Assembly: GCA_037576215.1 (NCBI GenBank)
Contig: JBANDB010000003.1
Span: 1,054,001 to 1,118,000 of the forward strand
Reading direction: 5' to 3'
DNA length: 64,000 bases
From: Armillaria gallica
Lineage: Eukaryota; Basidiomycota; Agaricomycetes; Agaricales; Physalacriaceae
Position numbers and translations under genes: made by a program
Notes under the pieces: model-generated
Database searches by the model: none
What the model saw: the letters and a program-made list of their open reading frames with translations, nothing else
What the model was told of the DNA's origin: nothing
In this document: piece after piece, positions 44,870-57,317 of the stretch
Layout: every line of letters begins with the position of its first letter
How positions within the stretch are numbered: the stretch's first letter is position 1

Positions 44870-45588
44870 GAGCCGTATGCTATGTTGTCTTGTGCCACAC
44901 TTGAGTAGTACTGATTTAGGTCTGTAATATAGGTTAGTGGATAGAGTCGCCAGTAAAATCAAGACATGATCGTGTCCTAATATGGTTGAGGCGTGTGCAC
45001 ACTCTTACAGTTTGCTTTCCTAGAGACCCACATGATTTGTGCTTGAAGCAACTCAAAATGCCAGTCAATCGTTGTTCGTGCCACTCTATGGATACTTACA
45101 TTGTCCGGAGGCGCCCATCATTGGCCCACGGTGCCCCAGTCACCTTGCCCTTTTCGACTCCGTGCCAAACTTGACCAAAGGACCTCGGTTTACTCTTTAC
45201 CTCCAACGTCGACGTGCGTGCGCTAGAAAACGTCCTCCACTCTTGTACTTGGCAGTGCACCTACACCAATTGACGTTCCTTGTATTTTTCGGTTTATATT
45301 CTCTCCACACTCCCTTCTCTCCATCTCCTCTCTCGTTACCAGCGTCCTCTATCTATTGCCCAACAACCAGAATCGACGACATCATTGGTGAAGTCCCTGT
45401 CGTCGCGTTTGTTCGAGGAGATCCACTTTAATCTCGGTTCCCCTCCTCAGCCGTTTCCTGACTGCTACTCTCCCCCCTCCCTTGACTTCTTCGCACAACG
45501 AAGACGCCTCCCCCCACCCTCACCGCCTCCCGTGGCAGACAACTGACAAGAGACGTCTGGCCCCAGCGACGCGTTTTGACATCTGAAC
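44870..45588. other. Intergenic and 5' leader of the next gene
   Basis: A pyrimidine-rich stretch (about 45290-45540, many CTCC and TCTC runs) precedes the ATG at 45589 and looks like a promoter or 5' leader. No gene is recognised. Confidence 0.5.
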
Positions 45589-47248
45589 ATGGTGTCAAAC
45601 CAGTCGTTTCCTCAATTTCCACCCTCGCTGGTTGAGGTAGCAGAGATATCCAGCACCGACGACGCGTCAGAACAGTTCGACCACCCTATGGAATATCATC
45701 AGCCATACCACCGCCATCTTCTGTCGCCGATCCCGGAGGGAGGTAGCATCATCGACGACGAATCATGCTATCCGCTAGATGAGGAAGTATCATTCGATGG
45801 TGATGTACCGTGTTTGCCGCCCAATACTGATGGAAACACAGCATGTCCTTTACCCAATGGGAGACCGCCTGTTCCTCCGCGAACAGACATCATCAGCTGC
45901 CTGTGGCCGATCACTCCCTTGACGGGGGCTACCACGACTGTACCTCGCGGGTATCTCCAGATATATGGGCGAGTTCTACTGCCTCCAGTGGACAGGTCAT
46001 CCTGTGATGAAGGACTTCTGTCACCGTCACTCTCGTCCAAGGTATACGTTCTCTCCTCTGTCTGCCACTCAAATATACTGAAGATTTTAGCAGGGTATCA
46101 TAGACTTCCCGTATGACTTTCCTGTTGATAGCGCCCCTCAATCTTCCCCCCCTCTGGGCAGGAGCGATTCAGAATCAAGCCGCAATAGCTCTAGCACTGA
46201 CGAAGTACATTCTGATAGCAAACTGTCGACTGGACGCTGGAAGCGCTTGTTTCGCAGTCGAAAATCGTCCAATGTCTCGGTGCCTCTACCACCTAGTCTT
46301 CTGGACTCCTCGCATCCAGCCGTATCAGAGTTTGGCACCGTTGAGTCTGCAGAGTCATTGACTAGTGACGAAAAGCAGTCATCGTTAGGCCGTAGTGTGT
46401 TCAAGAAGTTGCCCAAAAAGTTCAGTAATCTGGATTCGCCATCAAAGAGCGAGGCCGAACCCCCATTGACGAATGTCACCAAGGTGTCCCGAAAATTTCC
46501 TGGATTTTTGAAGCTTAACGCTGTAGGCTGGCCCACAGACTCGGCGTCTGAGCATGAGTCCCAGCCTTCGCTAATTCCTCGCATGGCAGATGGTTCTTTT
46601 CCGCCCACTCCGCCGTTGAGTGCTCATGACTTGGGCAAAGTTAACGCGTGGTATGCGCCAGTACCTATACTACCACTGACACCTAGGCGGGCACCGACGC
46701 CTAAACCGCCTGCAACACCTCAACTTTCAACAAGCCCTGAAAGCCCTTCAACTCCCGATATTCCCCCTATTCCTAGCGTCGCGCCTACCCCCAAAATGAT
46801 ATCTAGCCACAAGTCGACCCCTTGTCTCCGAACGGCTCAGAGTCTCGACACCGAATCCACCTCTGGTTCTAAATCCATATACTCCTCGAATTCCGCTCAC
46901 TCGTCCGAATCTTCCTGGACCATCCCCCCTCCCAAATCTGTTCCCACCTGCGAACTGCCTCCTACGCCAGTGCCTGCTATAGTCGTCTCTCCAGCGTCTA
47001 CAGAAGATAAACGAAATACTATATATTTCGTCATCGAACCGGAATGGGACCAAAACTCGGACGACGATGTGCCCTTCCAATTCGTTCCCAGAGAGGCTGT
47101 CCCTACAGGCGAGTCGAGGGCTTGCATGGATCATTTCAACCACCGCATGTCGTTGCGGCCACGGTCCGTTTCCAATCCAGAAATTTTGGCTGCTTCAATG
47201 GCGAAAAGTCTGGCGTCTGTCGTCGAAGGAGCTGGTGAGTGCCAATGA
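45589..47248 (+). CDS. Intrinsically disordered Ser/Pro-rich protein
   Basis: Exon 1 (45589-46039) begins MVSNQSFPQFPPSLVEVAEI. A GTATACG...AGCAG intron joins SLSSK to GIIDFPYDFPVDSAPQSSPP at 46093. The long second exon is low-complexity: Ser, Pro and Thr runs, SP/TP sites (LPLTPRRAPTPKPPATPQLS) and a basic RWKRLFRSRKSS patch. A more conserved-looking C-terminal segment reads NTIYFVIEPEWDQNSDDDVP and MSLRPRSVSNPEILAASMAK. No domain is recognised. The many SP/TP sites suggest phosphorylation, and a signalling or adaptor role is a guess. The stop at 47248 may instead be preceded by a donor (GTGAGTGCC), giving a longer tail. Confidence 0.7.
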
Positions 47249-47757
47249 TTCGTTCCAGTGATTTTCTTGTATGGTTGTGTATAGATAGTATCATGTTGTG
47301 TTACCTCACCTTCGGACGTCTCAGGAGCTATCGAGTAATTCTTTCTGTATTTTTCCCTGTGTCCTTGTAAATAAGTCATGTATAGTATTGTCATGCTGTT
47401 GTATCACTTTACCTAGAGTTATGCCAGGTCGCAGGGGGCCATTTCCCGCAATGCAATATATACGTTTCTAACTATGTCTCTTGTAGCCTTGTCGAACATA
47501 CCAATCCCTTCAAAGATGCCATCTCATGTATGATTTATGCCTTCATAGTTCATGATGACGATGGAAGATAGCTTGCAGTCGTGAATATGCGGATTGAGAA
47601 CATGGTGAGAAGCAAGAGTCTGTTGTCGATCGTCATGATCAAAAAAAAGAACAGGCGATAGAACATATGCAGGTCAGAACGACAACTCACACAATTACAA
47701 AGAATTGACAATTTCTCTACTATATGCACCTCACCCCGAATCCATTACTGTTAGTGC
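47249..47757. other. Intergenic, nothing recognised
   Basis: Convergent 3' regions of the disordered-protein gene and the SDR pseudogene; no features seen. Confidence 0.5.
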
Positions 47758-48871
47758 TCAAAAATCTGTACTCTTCAAAATGCTCTCCCACTCCGCCTGG
47801 AGCTTCAAATATCCCTGTATCTTATCCTGCACGACCGCGGAAGTATCCGATCCCATCAACAACGACTGGGGGAACTCTTTCCCTTGTGCTACACCCTCCC
47901 CACGCATAACATCCAACATTATCTGTACGCCTTTCCCCGGATTTCCCAGCTGCGTTCCATTAGACGCTGTACGAGTCACTGTCAGTACACGAAAGTCGAT
48001 GAAACGCTGCACTTACCCTGCAGACCGCTCTCAACCTTCTCCGTGATCTCTCTATAGTCGTCAATCTTAGCAACGTACGGTTTCCGATGGTCTGGCGATA
48101 GGAAAGCGGTACGGAAGTATCCAAAGTCAAGGCAGATGCTTCGAAGTCCCAAGAGCGAGACTTCAGCATGAAGCGTCTCTGATATTCCGCGTAGAACCTA
48201 TTTGGTGGTGCTGTACAGCCCGGCACTGGGTGCAGCTCTGAGTTTGCATGAGTAAGGGCAGGAAGAAGTACTTAAACAAAGGACTTTACATCCAACCAGC
48301 AACGGATCCTGTCCAGACGAAGGTACCCGTTCGTCGGGCGCGCATGTGCGGCAGAAATGCTCGGGCCATATTCAGCGCGCCAAATACGTTTGTGCTGGGA
48401 GGATGGTTAGCTAGATAGGGCGACACAATAACCTCTGATACTCACTTGAACTGGTCGAACGTTTCTTCGGGCCTAAAATGGTGCTTGTCAAAAAGATAGA
48501 ATGAGTATAGTTGCAAAGCAATACGTGCTCTCTTCTAGCGCGCCAACGAGAAGATACCCAGCATTATTCACCAACACGTCTACTCGACCATATATTCCTA
48601 CTGCCTTGTCTGCGACCTTCTTGAGATCATCAAGAGGGGCGGTGACATCGAGCTCAAGTGTCTCTGCACCCTTCTCCTTGAGATCTGCTAGGAAGTGCAA
48701 AGATCGCGCACGAGCAGTAGCGATAACTTTCTCTCCTCGCTCGAGGGCAGCAAGAGCCAGGTCTCTTCCGAGCCCGGTCCTAAACAAAGTCAACATTCAG
48801 TATGTCGGTTGATAATAATGAACTGCATACGAAGTTCCAGTGATGAGCCAGACAAGTTGTGAAGTGGACAT
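47758..48871 (-). pseudogene. Short-chain dehydrogenase/reductase, copy with a nonsense codon
   Basis: The ATG at 48871 opens MSTSQLVWLITGTS, spliced to TGLGRDLALAALERGEKVIA, then VDVLVNNAGYLLVGALEES and STNVFGALNMARAFLPHMRA, all in frame. The catalytic YSTTK is followed by TAG at 48198-48200, where the paralogue at 55928-57050 has TGG (YGTTKW). Beyond the stop the frame stays open and similar (LRGISETLHAEVSLLGLRSI), to STDF at the end. So one point change separates this from an intact gene. It may be a young pseudogene, a strain polymorphism or a sequencing error. By family knowledge the intact enzyme would be an NAD(P)-dependent oxidoreductase; the substrate is unknown. Confidence 0.85.
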
Positions 48872-51386
48872 AGCGTAGTGTGAGTGTTGAGGGACAGGCT
48901 AGACGTTTATACTATTGCTTTCTCTATTCCGTCAGAAGTATTACTATCTGCAAAATGTACGCGTCAGCAATGTGGTTCTCGGCTGCAATATGATTGATGG
49001 AAGCACATTACAAACATTCTGTCACATAGGTCCGTGGAAGGCGATTTAAAGAAGTAAGTAGTAGCTGGTGCCGAGGCCTGGGCACCGTATCTTCATCGCC
49101 AAGCCAACATGGACAGACGAGGGAGCCATGAGGCCAGAGCACTTTGGGATATCGCCTTTTGAATGGTTGACGGTGATATCCTAGTGGTAATTCTTGCGGT
49201 AGTGCAAATGTCTCCGTTAGCCTGAGTAAGAAACTTTTTAGAATGAAAGACTCCTACGTGTGATTTTTGTTCATGAAGTGTGGGTGTACCCCCAACATGT
49301 CCATTGATTTTCGACTCCATTAACAATAATGCGCGGAGAGTTTTATTTCTCTAATTAGATAGTGATACTTGATAACAAGGCGGATTCTTTGATAGCGGCC
49401 ACCGCGGAATGTCACGGTCCGGTCAAGGGTATTTAGGGCCGGGGGCTTTAGAATCCAGATCTAGTCTTCCGTCTGTCTCCTCTTCTCTCCCAGTTACTAG
49501 TCATATCTTCAACTATCTTCTGCTGTAGCTCAGTACAGATAAACTTGAACGACTTCGTCGAGTTTGCCTGCCATAGGCACGCGACGCTTTTCGCTGACGA
49601 CTGTTGACTACAAAGGGTAGATATTGCCACAAAATTCGACACCGAACTCGCGAATACTTTTTAGATAATATCAATAACCACAATATCACCTGTGGCTCTC
49701 TGTACCATTAATACCCAGGGTAACGTTGACGACGATACATTTCGCTTCCACGATCTCCTTGACTCCAAAGCCGTCGATACCTAGAAAGAAATCGCTGCGG
49801 TGGTTGACTTAGACCCCACTGCTGCAAAAAGTACGTGATGAGGGGAGAATGGCTTGGTCTGGATATAATGCCGGTGAATATCTGCGGATTTTTTTTTGTC
49901 TTTTAGAGCTAATGGATCCACTAGAATACGAATGACAGATACAACTGCACTACCTTTTTTGATTCTAGGCGGTTGCCGCTGCGTCTCCCTTCAGTGTTAG
50001 TGAAACGAAGAGCCTCACCCACGACACTTGCCCGTCTGGATCGACCAGGATATGGTTCACAATCACTGCGCAGGACTGCGTCCCAGAGGTCAACGATGTA
50101 TGACTATGACTGTATAGGGAATCGGGTTTACGCACGGTACGTGTCTAATTGCATTATTCCACGCTTTGCGAATGACACGCGATATACAGAGGAAACCCTA
50201 GTAAACGCTGGTTATGTATAGCCCAGTAGGAGCATTATGAACCGTAAATTAGTGCCTTCTTTGTCCTGTGGCAGATAACGATCGAAGAGGGTTTGCTAGT
50301 GGTATGCCGGTCTCAAAATATACAATTCACCCGTTGTTTAACGCCATCAGGAGATTCGACGGCAAATACAAAACACTGTCCTCGTGTACGATATCCGAGC
50401 ACCGACTTTTCTGACTCTATTCACAGAGATCTGATACGTACGACTTCTGCAGGTTTCTGAGCCGGAAATTTTTGCCTGCCTGCCTCAAGAACTGCCGGTG
50501 CTTATTTGGATCCTCGGAGGCATTCTACGTAAGCGACTGGTTGGTATTTTCTTAACCAGAGATTCATCGCTCTAATTCTCGGTAATAGGGTGGAGTGGCT
50601 TAGAAAAACGTAAACTAATACTCGGACACGACGTACCCAGGCCCAGCGTAAGTACCTGAAGATCAGATACCATCGTCGCGTTATGGACTTCGTTTTTGAG
50701 ACCAGCTTCTGAGGTGTCTGCGATGCATTCTATCAAGTATGCTTAGACTTGTATACGCAAGGATGTTGACCTCAGGTCGTGTAGGAACTGACAGCGCTTA
50801 CATGGCGTCGCAAACTCAACCAATGATCTGTTCGCGGACAACATTGAAGCTCTCGTAAACGCAAACGCCGACTACGCATACCTCAGGCTGCATGTGTTCC
50901 GGTATCAATATTCTATAGAAAACATAAAGGTTGACATAGCTTCCACTATTATTATGACAGAGGATGACACTAACTTACCTTTACTTCAAGACTCGGATGC
51001 TTTCTCTGTCTTCAACGGTTCAGAGTTACTCCAGAAAATAAGATCCGAAGAATTGCGAATCTGTCAAGGAATCTCGCGCAATCACTTGTCTGTACAGAGC
51101 TCACTTCTGGCATGCGTGCCCTCACTGAACATGGTTCACACATATGCGTTAGCAGTCGCAGGATTTGTCTAAGTAGGAAAAGAGATGTTGTTTCCGCCTC
51201 TTTTCCGCCTATCTCTCGGATCTTCGACCGAGGCAGAACCTTCAGGCGCTATTACCCACGACACCGGACCGTCAAGGGGAGAAAATTTTAGGGGCCCAAA
51301 TGTTGAAATTAAACAATTTCAAGCACTCTCGACGTTTTTATTTTACTTATAGGCATGCCCCCATCACAGTTTAATGCCAGACGACG
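48872..51386. other. Long stretch without a convincing gene
   Basis: Plus-strand segments around 49690-50480 and 50894-51172 (for example TIIMTEDDTNLPLLQDSDAF) look like decayed exons but cannot be joined into one frame, and no family is recognised. The conserved motif at 49417-49442 is listed separately. Confidence 0.4.
49417..49442 (-). promoter_or_regulatory. Conserved upstream motif of the SDR copies (copy near the pseudogene)
   Basis: Read on the minus strand it gives CCGGCCCTAAA, then about 10 nt later CGGACC. The same order occurs at 55407-55454, a similar distance upstream of the intact SDR gene. The distance to the SDR pseudogene start is about 560 bp. Confidence 0.4.
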
Positions 51387-53245
51387 ATGTCTACCCAAAC
51401 AAATCTTCATTCCTGCGATGTTATTCCTACAGAGGCGATGTTGGCATCGACGCACGCACTTGATGAAAAGGCTGTCAAGGACATGACCTCAGACGCGGAT
51501 CATACGAGCCCTGATGACTGGGGATACCCCGATGGTGGTCTCCGGGCGTGGCTGGTCGTTCTTGGGTGTTTTATGTTCTCATGTACTTGCATGTAAGCGT
51601 ATGCCTAGGAATCTTTCGATGACATTCTGACCGAAAGGTTCAAAGGGGATTCGGCCTGCTTTGGGGAGCCTTGCAAGACTACTATCACACTCATATGTTT
51701 CCGGAAGTTAGTCTTAGCATCTTGAGTCTAGTGGGTGGTGTCCAGAATTGTGTATGTCTGTCCGTCCTTTGCCCAAATATACGCTCAATACCGTTTCCAG
51801 ACTATGGGGATTACCTCATATATTGCGGGAGGGATAGGTGATCGCTAGTAAGTACCTATGAAATATTACACCCTCATTGTCTCATCCCGATTCTTCTAGT
51901 GGATACAAGGTACAACACTGTCCTTCCGACCATCAAGTTCGTGTCTAACTCGTCGACAGAAAATGATCGCTCTTAGCAGTGTCCTCGCTTACGCCTTTCT
52001 CCTGGCTTCGGCGTTTTCAACCAAACTCTATCACGTCTTCCTCTTTCAAGGGGTCCTCCTTGGATTCGCCCAAGGTCTCGGAATGCCGCTGTACATGGCC
52101 TTACCAGCGCAATGGTTCTTGCGCAAGAGAGGCTTCGCGACAGGTCTCGCTGTGGCCGGTTCCGGTATCGGCGCTGGTATAGGTTCTATTATCATCCGCG
52201 TATTGTACGTTCCCAACTCTTAAATGAATGAATACCTCATTAGCGTCCTTACAGGCTCACCCGTCTTGGCCTGAGAAAAGCGATGCTCGTCTATAGTGGC
52301 ATGCACGGGGCAGTGTGGATCGTTGCTTTCATCCTGATCAAAGAGCGACCCACCCCATGGTTCTCAGGAAAGAAACGCTGGTTACCCGAGCGCGTCAATG
52401 GCCAGTTCTACAGCGTGGCCTTGAGCATCTGCGTCGGGCTCTTTGGATATCTCGTACGACGATCATTTGTCCCATGTTGTCGTTGAACTAACGTGTTCCT
52501 AATTATAGGCCCCGTTTTATTTTATCACGACATACACCAAACAGTTCGTGCCTTCAATTCACCCGGATTCGCTTCTGGTAGTCGGTCCTTTGGTGGTCAT
52601 GAGTCTTTGTGGTATGTGCCTCTCATTTTAAGTCCTGGAACTCTTCATTGACAGAAGCATTGCAGCTGGAATAGGACGCGTGAGCCTATCATTAGACTTC
52701 CCCGCTTAATAGCGCACTGTCTCTTGAACTGATGGTCCCCTCTGACATTCTCGACTAGATATCTGCTGGGAGCCTTGCTGACTGTCTTGGACCAATCAAC
52801 GTGTTCTTCCTCTCGTTCTTCCTCGGAGGTCTCTTCCAGATCCTCGTTTGGACGTTTTCGAAGACGTATGCATCGATCATGGTGTTCGCTGCTCTCTATG
52901 GCCTCGTCGGTTGCTGGTTCATAAGTCTCCTCCCGGTGGTGTGTGCAGAACTGTTTGGTGTGGAAGGACTATCGACGATTACTGGCTTTATGATTTTGAT
53001 GAATGCTCCAGGTTCGATTTACCTTTTGATTAGCGTCGGTGTCAGGTTATTCACCGAGAATCACTTTGTCAGGCCAACTTGCCGGATCATCCATATCCGG
53101 GGCCATTCTGAACCGATCTGGAGGTCAGTGGTGGGCCGTGACATTATATTCTGGGGGCATCATGATTTTTGGAGCGTGTTGTATACTCTATGGTGTGTGC
53201 ATGACTCCATTTCAACATGGGTGTTTCTTGAAAGTTGCTCCTTAG
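51387..53245 (+). CDS. MFS transporter, monocarboxylate-transporter-like
   Basis: The ATG at 51387 begins a polar N-terminus and DDWGYPDGGLRAWLVVLGCF, the DGG(xx)W motif at the first helix typical of fungal monocarboxylate permease (MCT/Mch) proteins. Spliced exons give GFGLLWGALQDYYHTHMF, ITSYIAGGIGDR, KLYHVFLFQGVLLGFAQGLG, WFLRKRGFATGLAVAGSGIG and RKAMLVYSGMHGAVWIVAFI. Later exons give the second half (APFYFITTYTKQFVPSIHPD, FQILVWTFSKTYASIMVFAA, GVEGLSTITGFMILMNAPG, GSSISGAILNRSGGQWWAVT). About eight exons and about 12 hydrophobic segments are read, and the frame closes at 53245. Substrate unknown; location presumably the plasma membrane. Confidence 0.88.
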
Positions 53246-53841
53246 CGCGCTTTTCAAAGGAAAAACGACTGTTTGCTGCTGTATAAGCGAGGATGACCGA
53301 GGTGCTTTTCATTCAAGCTGATTTTCCCCTGATCCTGGCTCTGATATCATGGCCATGGTGTAACAGTAATACATAGATTCATAGAGATATCTGTACAGAT
53401 ATGGATAGTTCCAATACCTAGGTTTCGTCGACGTTTTCCTGAGAGCTGATTACGCGGACTTTGGACTTGGAGGTGAAGGCGAATGATTCTCGTGATATCT
53501 GGAGTTAAATGCATTGAACATAGTTGTATTCTCCGCATGATTCCTTTTGTGACGTATACTGATCAACAGTGCGCAGAGGCCAACTTAAACCAACGATCGT
53601 GTCAGATGTGTCCCAAGGCGAGCGATGGGAGCAGAGCCATGTTGTCACGTCCGTGCGTCAACTAGATAGAAGTACGTTCTATATGCTTCTGAGTATCCTT
53701 TCGGGTAGACGTTTCCAATGACCAGCATGGTGTCAAAGTAAGTAATACATAGATTGGCAGAGCTATTACATGTACAGACATTCAGAGGATACGCGTACAT
53801 TTTAATACATATTTTTGGTACCATCAAATCCACGATAAGAA
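53246..53841. other. Intergenic, nothing recognised
   Basis: The convergent 3' regions of the MFS and Clp1-like genes; only short frames. Confidence 0.5.
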
Positions 53842-55068
53842 CTAATTGCATGAATCTTTGGATTCAGACATGAGGGCGACGGCACGAACCAAAACAGAGG
53901 TATAGTCCTCCAGCTCGGCCCACAGAGCCTTTTCATGAAACCCGATAAATGTCAAGTTATCGCGCATTGCATTGAGCGTAACCGTAGCCTCCGCAAGATC
54001 ACGTCCAAAAACACCACCATCACACGATGCTTCGGCAATCTCCCTAGCCACTTCATCAAATAGACGCTCAGGGCCAGAGTCCACAGGCGGAGGCAACGTG
54101 AAACTTTCCGTGGACATCGATCCAAGGCTCAAGATACCAAGCAGTTTTCCCTTTTTCTTCTCCTTGGGCTCAAGCGGTGCTGGGATGGCAGGCCGAGATG
54201 CGGTCAATCTTTGCTGCAAGATATCCCTAATCCACTCTGGAAGCGCCGCGCGCATCAGTTCGATCCGGTTGCGCGTGTGCAAAAAGATGACAAGGAGACG
54301 AAACGTCTCGATGTGCGGGACTCGGATACCGACCCGAGGGAGCTCCTGGTGCATACGAGGCGGAAGCTTGGGCTCCTTCGAAAGGTTAGGCATGTTCAGT
54401 TTGAACAACAGATCGTTAATCGGCATTTGGATCGAGCGGGCACGTACAGTGCGCTTTTGAGACGCAGTTTCGGTTACCTCAGAAGCATCGACGATGACGA
54501 GTATGTGGGTCGGTCCCAGAGGTCGAGGGGATATCAGTTTGTCTTGAGTGCTTAGTCTGAGGCCAATGGGGTTCCATGGGTCGAACAATGTTACGTTCCC
54601 CTTAGGGTCCGTAATGAGGCGGTTTCTGATATCCTTGAGGACATCTGTCGGACCCGCGTCCGCAGATAAAACACGTCGCCGAAAGTTTTCGGTCGATGAA
54701 GTTCCATTCGAGTCTGACACAGACGGGCAGGCACTAAGAAAGACAGATGTACGAACAGAAGTCTTGGGCAGTTTCATGCTGGAATCATAGCTCTCATATA
54801 TATGTAGAGCTTGACTAGAAGTTGTGTCAGAGATGTAGAGTAGACATTTTTTGCTGACCACTTACGCATGGTGTGATGTGGAACGAAGCTTGAGCGTCTC
54901 GCGCAGTTCTTCGGTGGTGGCATGGCTCATGAGGGCGCCTTCGCGGTCTGGTGCAACCTCCAAGAGGTCGGCGCGACTGATGACACGTTCTACGACGTTG
55001 CCATCTAAACCGGACACGCTGGTAGCAGAAGGGGAGAGAAACTTCAGGAAGGTGAGAGTAGAAGACAT
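53842..55068 (-). CDS. Clp1-like protein, copy A
   Basis: Exon 1 is 55068-54866 (MSSTLTFLKFLSPSATSVSG, VERVISRADLLEVAPDREGA), and exon 2 runs from 54814 to the stop at 53842. Exon 2 contains PRPLGPTHILVIVDASEV, INDLLFKLNMPNLSKEPKLP and ELPRVGIRVPHIETFRLLVI followed by FLHTRNRIELMRAALPEWIR. The VISR.DLL.VAP, THILVI and LP...R.PH.ETF.LL....HTR pattern resembles Coprinopsis Clp1 (clampless1) and Clp1-like proteins, as I remember them. In mushrooms and Ustilago Clp1 is needed for clamp or dikaryon development. The resemblance is from memory and unverified. A tandem-oriented paralogue lies at 61349-62527. Confidence 0.6.
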
Positions 55069-55927
55069 ACAGAAGAGTGACAAGAGATCATGCTAGATAC
55101 AAGATTATATAGACGCGACGCGTCGTGGTGACATCGTGTTTGTCGGTATTGTTCGCAAATCTAATCTTGTCACAGCACGAGTTCGCCTTTTGTGGGCACA
55201 ATAGTCGTCAGTGCCAGACGAGCCTGGATCATTGCATGTCGACCCTTGATGAGATCGTCGCAAGGTTGCCTGTAGGATTACTAGCCAAGCTTTCTGTCCT
55301 GAGCTACAGTTGAAGGTAGAACTGGCAACCGAGAAAGTAGGAGAAAGTAATGGCAAAGGTAGCGGAGACAAACGGAAGCAAAAATGATGGATCCCAGTTC
55401 AGTGAACCGGCCCTAAACTGTTGGCATCCCTCGGACCAACTGTCCGAACTTCCGGAGAGTATCTAAACGATGAAGTCGTCGCGTCTCTCCCTGTAAGATC
55501 TGTAGGCACGCCAAAGATGTACCGTTGCAAAGGCCTATGATGCCGTAAGCAACCCCCCTCTCCATTCTACCTATATATTCTAAAGCAATTGTAGGGATTT
55601 GGTTGGATCACTTTGTCTCTATCTCAAGAATTAGTAGATCATCCCTAACCGAATTGTCATCGAGTAATCGAACCTCTTAGGCTTGGCGAAGAGGGAACAG
55701 AGCCTTGCCAAGCATCCTCATGACCCACTTCAAATCGTCTTGGGCGGAAGTTCCAGAATTATGATTGGCTCGTCGCGTTGTGGCAAGGTGTTTGTCATAT
55801 CTTTCCACCAATCATATCGCAGCCGGCATCTCCACCACTGACGCGTACACTTTGGGCCCACAGATACTTGGCGATGACGAGAGCAGCAATATAAAAGAGG
55901 GCGGTGTGCTCCTAGTTCCCTTACAAG
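55069..55927. other. Intergenic between Clp1-like copy A and the SDR gene
   Basis: A divergent promoter interval of about 860 bp. It contains the conserved motif at 55407-55454, listed separately, and no gene. Confidence 0.5.
55407..55454 (+). promoter_or_regulatory. Conserved CCGGCCCTAAACTG ... TCCGAACTTCCG motif, copy 1
   Basis: CCGGCCCTAAACTG at 55407-55420, CGGACC at about 55432 and TCCGAACTTCCG at 55443-55454. The same three blocks in the same order occur at 57176-57230. The motif lies about 510 bp upstream of the intact SDR start. Confidence 0.5.
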
Positions 55928-57050
55928 ATGTCTACTTCCCAACTTGTCTGGCTCATCACTGGAACTTCGTACGCCGTGAATGACAACCAATCGTCATGCT
56001 GGTCGCTGATTTTGTTTGCTTTACAGGACTGGTCTCGGAAGAGACCTGGCCCTTGCTGCCCTCGAGCGAGGAGAGAAAGTCATTGCTACTGCTCGTGCGC
56101 GATCTGTGCACCTTTTAGCAGATCTCAAGGAGAAGGGTGCAGAGACAATTGAGCTCGACGTCACCGCACCTCTTGATGATCTCAAGGAAGTCGCAGATAA
56201 GGCGGTAGGAATATATGGTCGAGTAGACGTCTTAGTAAACAATGCGGGATATATACTGGTTGGCGCAATTGAGGAGAGCACGTATGGCTTTGCACTTTTT
56301 ACTCGTGCTATCTTTGTTGACGAGCACTATTTTAGGCCTGAAGAAACGTTTGACCAGTTCAAGTGAGCATCGGGTGTTGTTGTATGTCCCTATCTTGCTA
56401 AACACCTTCGCAGCACAAATGTATTTGGCGCGCTGAATGTGACCCGCGCATTCCTCCCGCACATGCGCGCTCGACGAACTGGTACCTTCGTCTGGCTAGG
56501 ATCCGTCGGCGGCTGGAGGTGAGGCTTATTCGTATACTTCTGTCTGTTTTTACCCATATCTACTTAGAGCTGTACCCAACGCCGGACTCTACGGTACCAC
56601 CAAATGGGCTCTCCGCGGAATATCAGAAACACTTCATGTCGAAGTCTCGCCTTTAGGCCTTCGAAGTATCTGTATTGACTTTGGGTACTTCCGTACCTCT
56701 TTCCTAACAGGAGACCACCGGAAACCGTACGTTACTAAGATCGATGACTATAAAGAGATCACAGAGAAGGTTGAGAGTGCTTTGCAGGGTAAGTGTCGGA
56801 AAGGCTCTTGGCTTTGTGTATCCTGAAAGCGGTTATCGTAGCGTATAATGGCAAACAGCCGGGAGATCCGAAGAAAGGCGTACAAGTAATGCTGGATGTT
56901 GTTCGCGGGGAGGGAGTTGCGCAAGGGAAAGAGTTCCCCAACTCATTGTTGTTGGGATCAGATTGTTTCGAGGGTGTGCAGGATCAGATACAGGGATATC
57001 TGAAGCTTCAGAAGGAGTGGGAAGATGTGTCGAAGAGTACGGATTTTTGA
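55928..57050 (+). CDS. Short-chain dehydrogenase/reductase, intact copy
   Basis: Exon 1 (55928-55970) gives MSTSQLVWLITGTS, spliced to TGLGRDLALAALERGEKVIA to complete the TGxxxGxG cofactor motif. Further landmarks are ELDVTAPLDDLKEV, RVDVLVNNAGYILVGAIEES (NNAG), TNVFGALNVTRAFLPHMRAR, the active-site YGTTKWALRG, and VSPLGLRSICIDFGYFRTSF. It ends YLKLQKEWEDVSKSTDF at 57050. About six exons, all in frame. By family knowledge it is an NAD(P)(H)-dependent oxidoreductase of the classical SDR type; the substrate is unknown. It lies between Clp1-like copy A and F-box copy 1. A near-identical copy with a stop codon lies inverted at 47758-48871. Confidence 0.92.
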
Positions 57051-57175
57051 ACGCCTGCCATTGATCGATCCGGGGTGAGGTATTCATCGAAAAATTGTGT
57101 ATTTTAGTTATTTTTCTTTGTATAACAACCTACATGATACATAGCTCTGAGTGAATCGTATCTCGGCTCTGCGAG

Positions 57176-57230
57176 CCGGCCCTAAACTGCATACGTCATC
57201 GCTTAGTCGGACCGCTTTTCCGAACTTCCG
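57176..57230 (+). promoter_or_regulatory. Conserved CCGGCCCTAAACTG ... TCCGAACTTCCG motif, copy 2
   Basis: CCGGCCCTAAACTG at 57176-57189, CGGACC at about 57208 and TCCGAACTTCCG at 57219-57230. It lies about 90 bp upstream of F-box copy 1. Together with copy 1 it brackets the intact SDR gene. Confidence 0.5.
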
Positions 57231-57317
57231 AAATCACATCACGACAGTACTTCTAAATTTCGTCACCTCGCATTGCAAAACTCAAGTCTCTTCAAGGATC
57301 TTTGAAGATATACAAGC

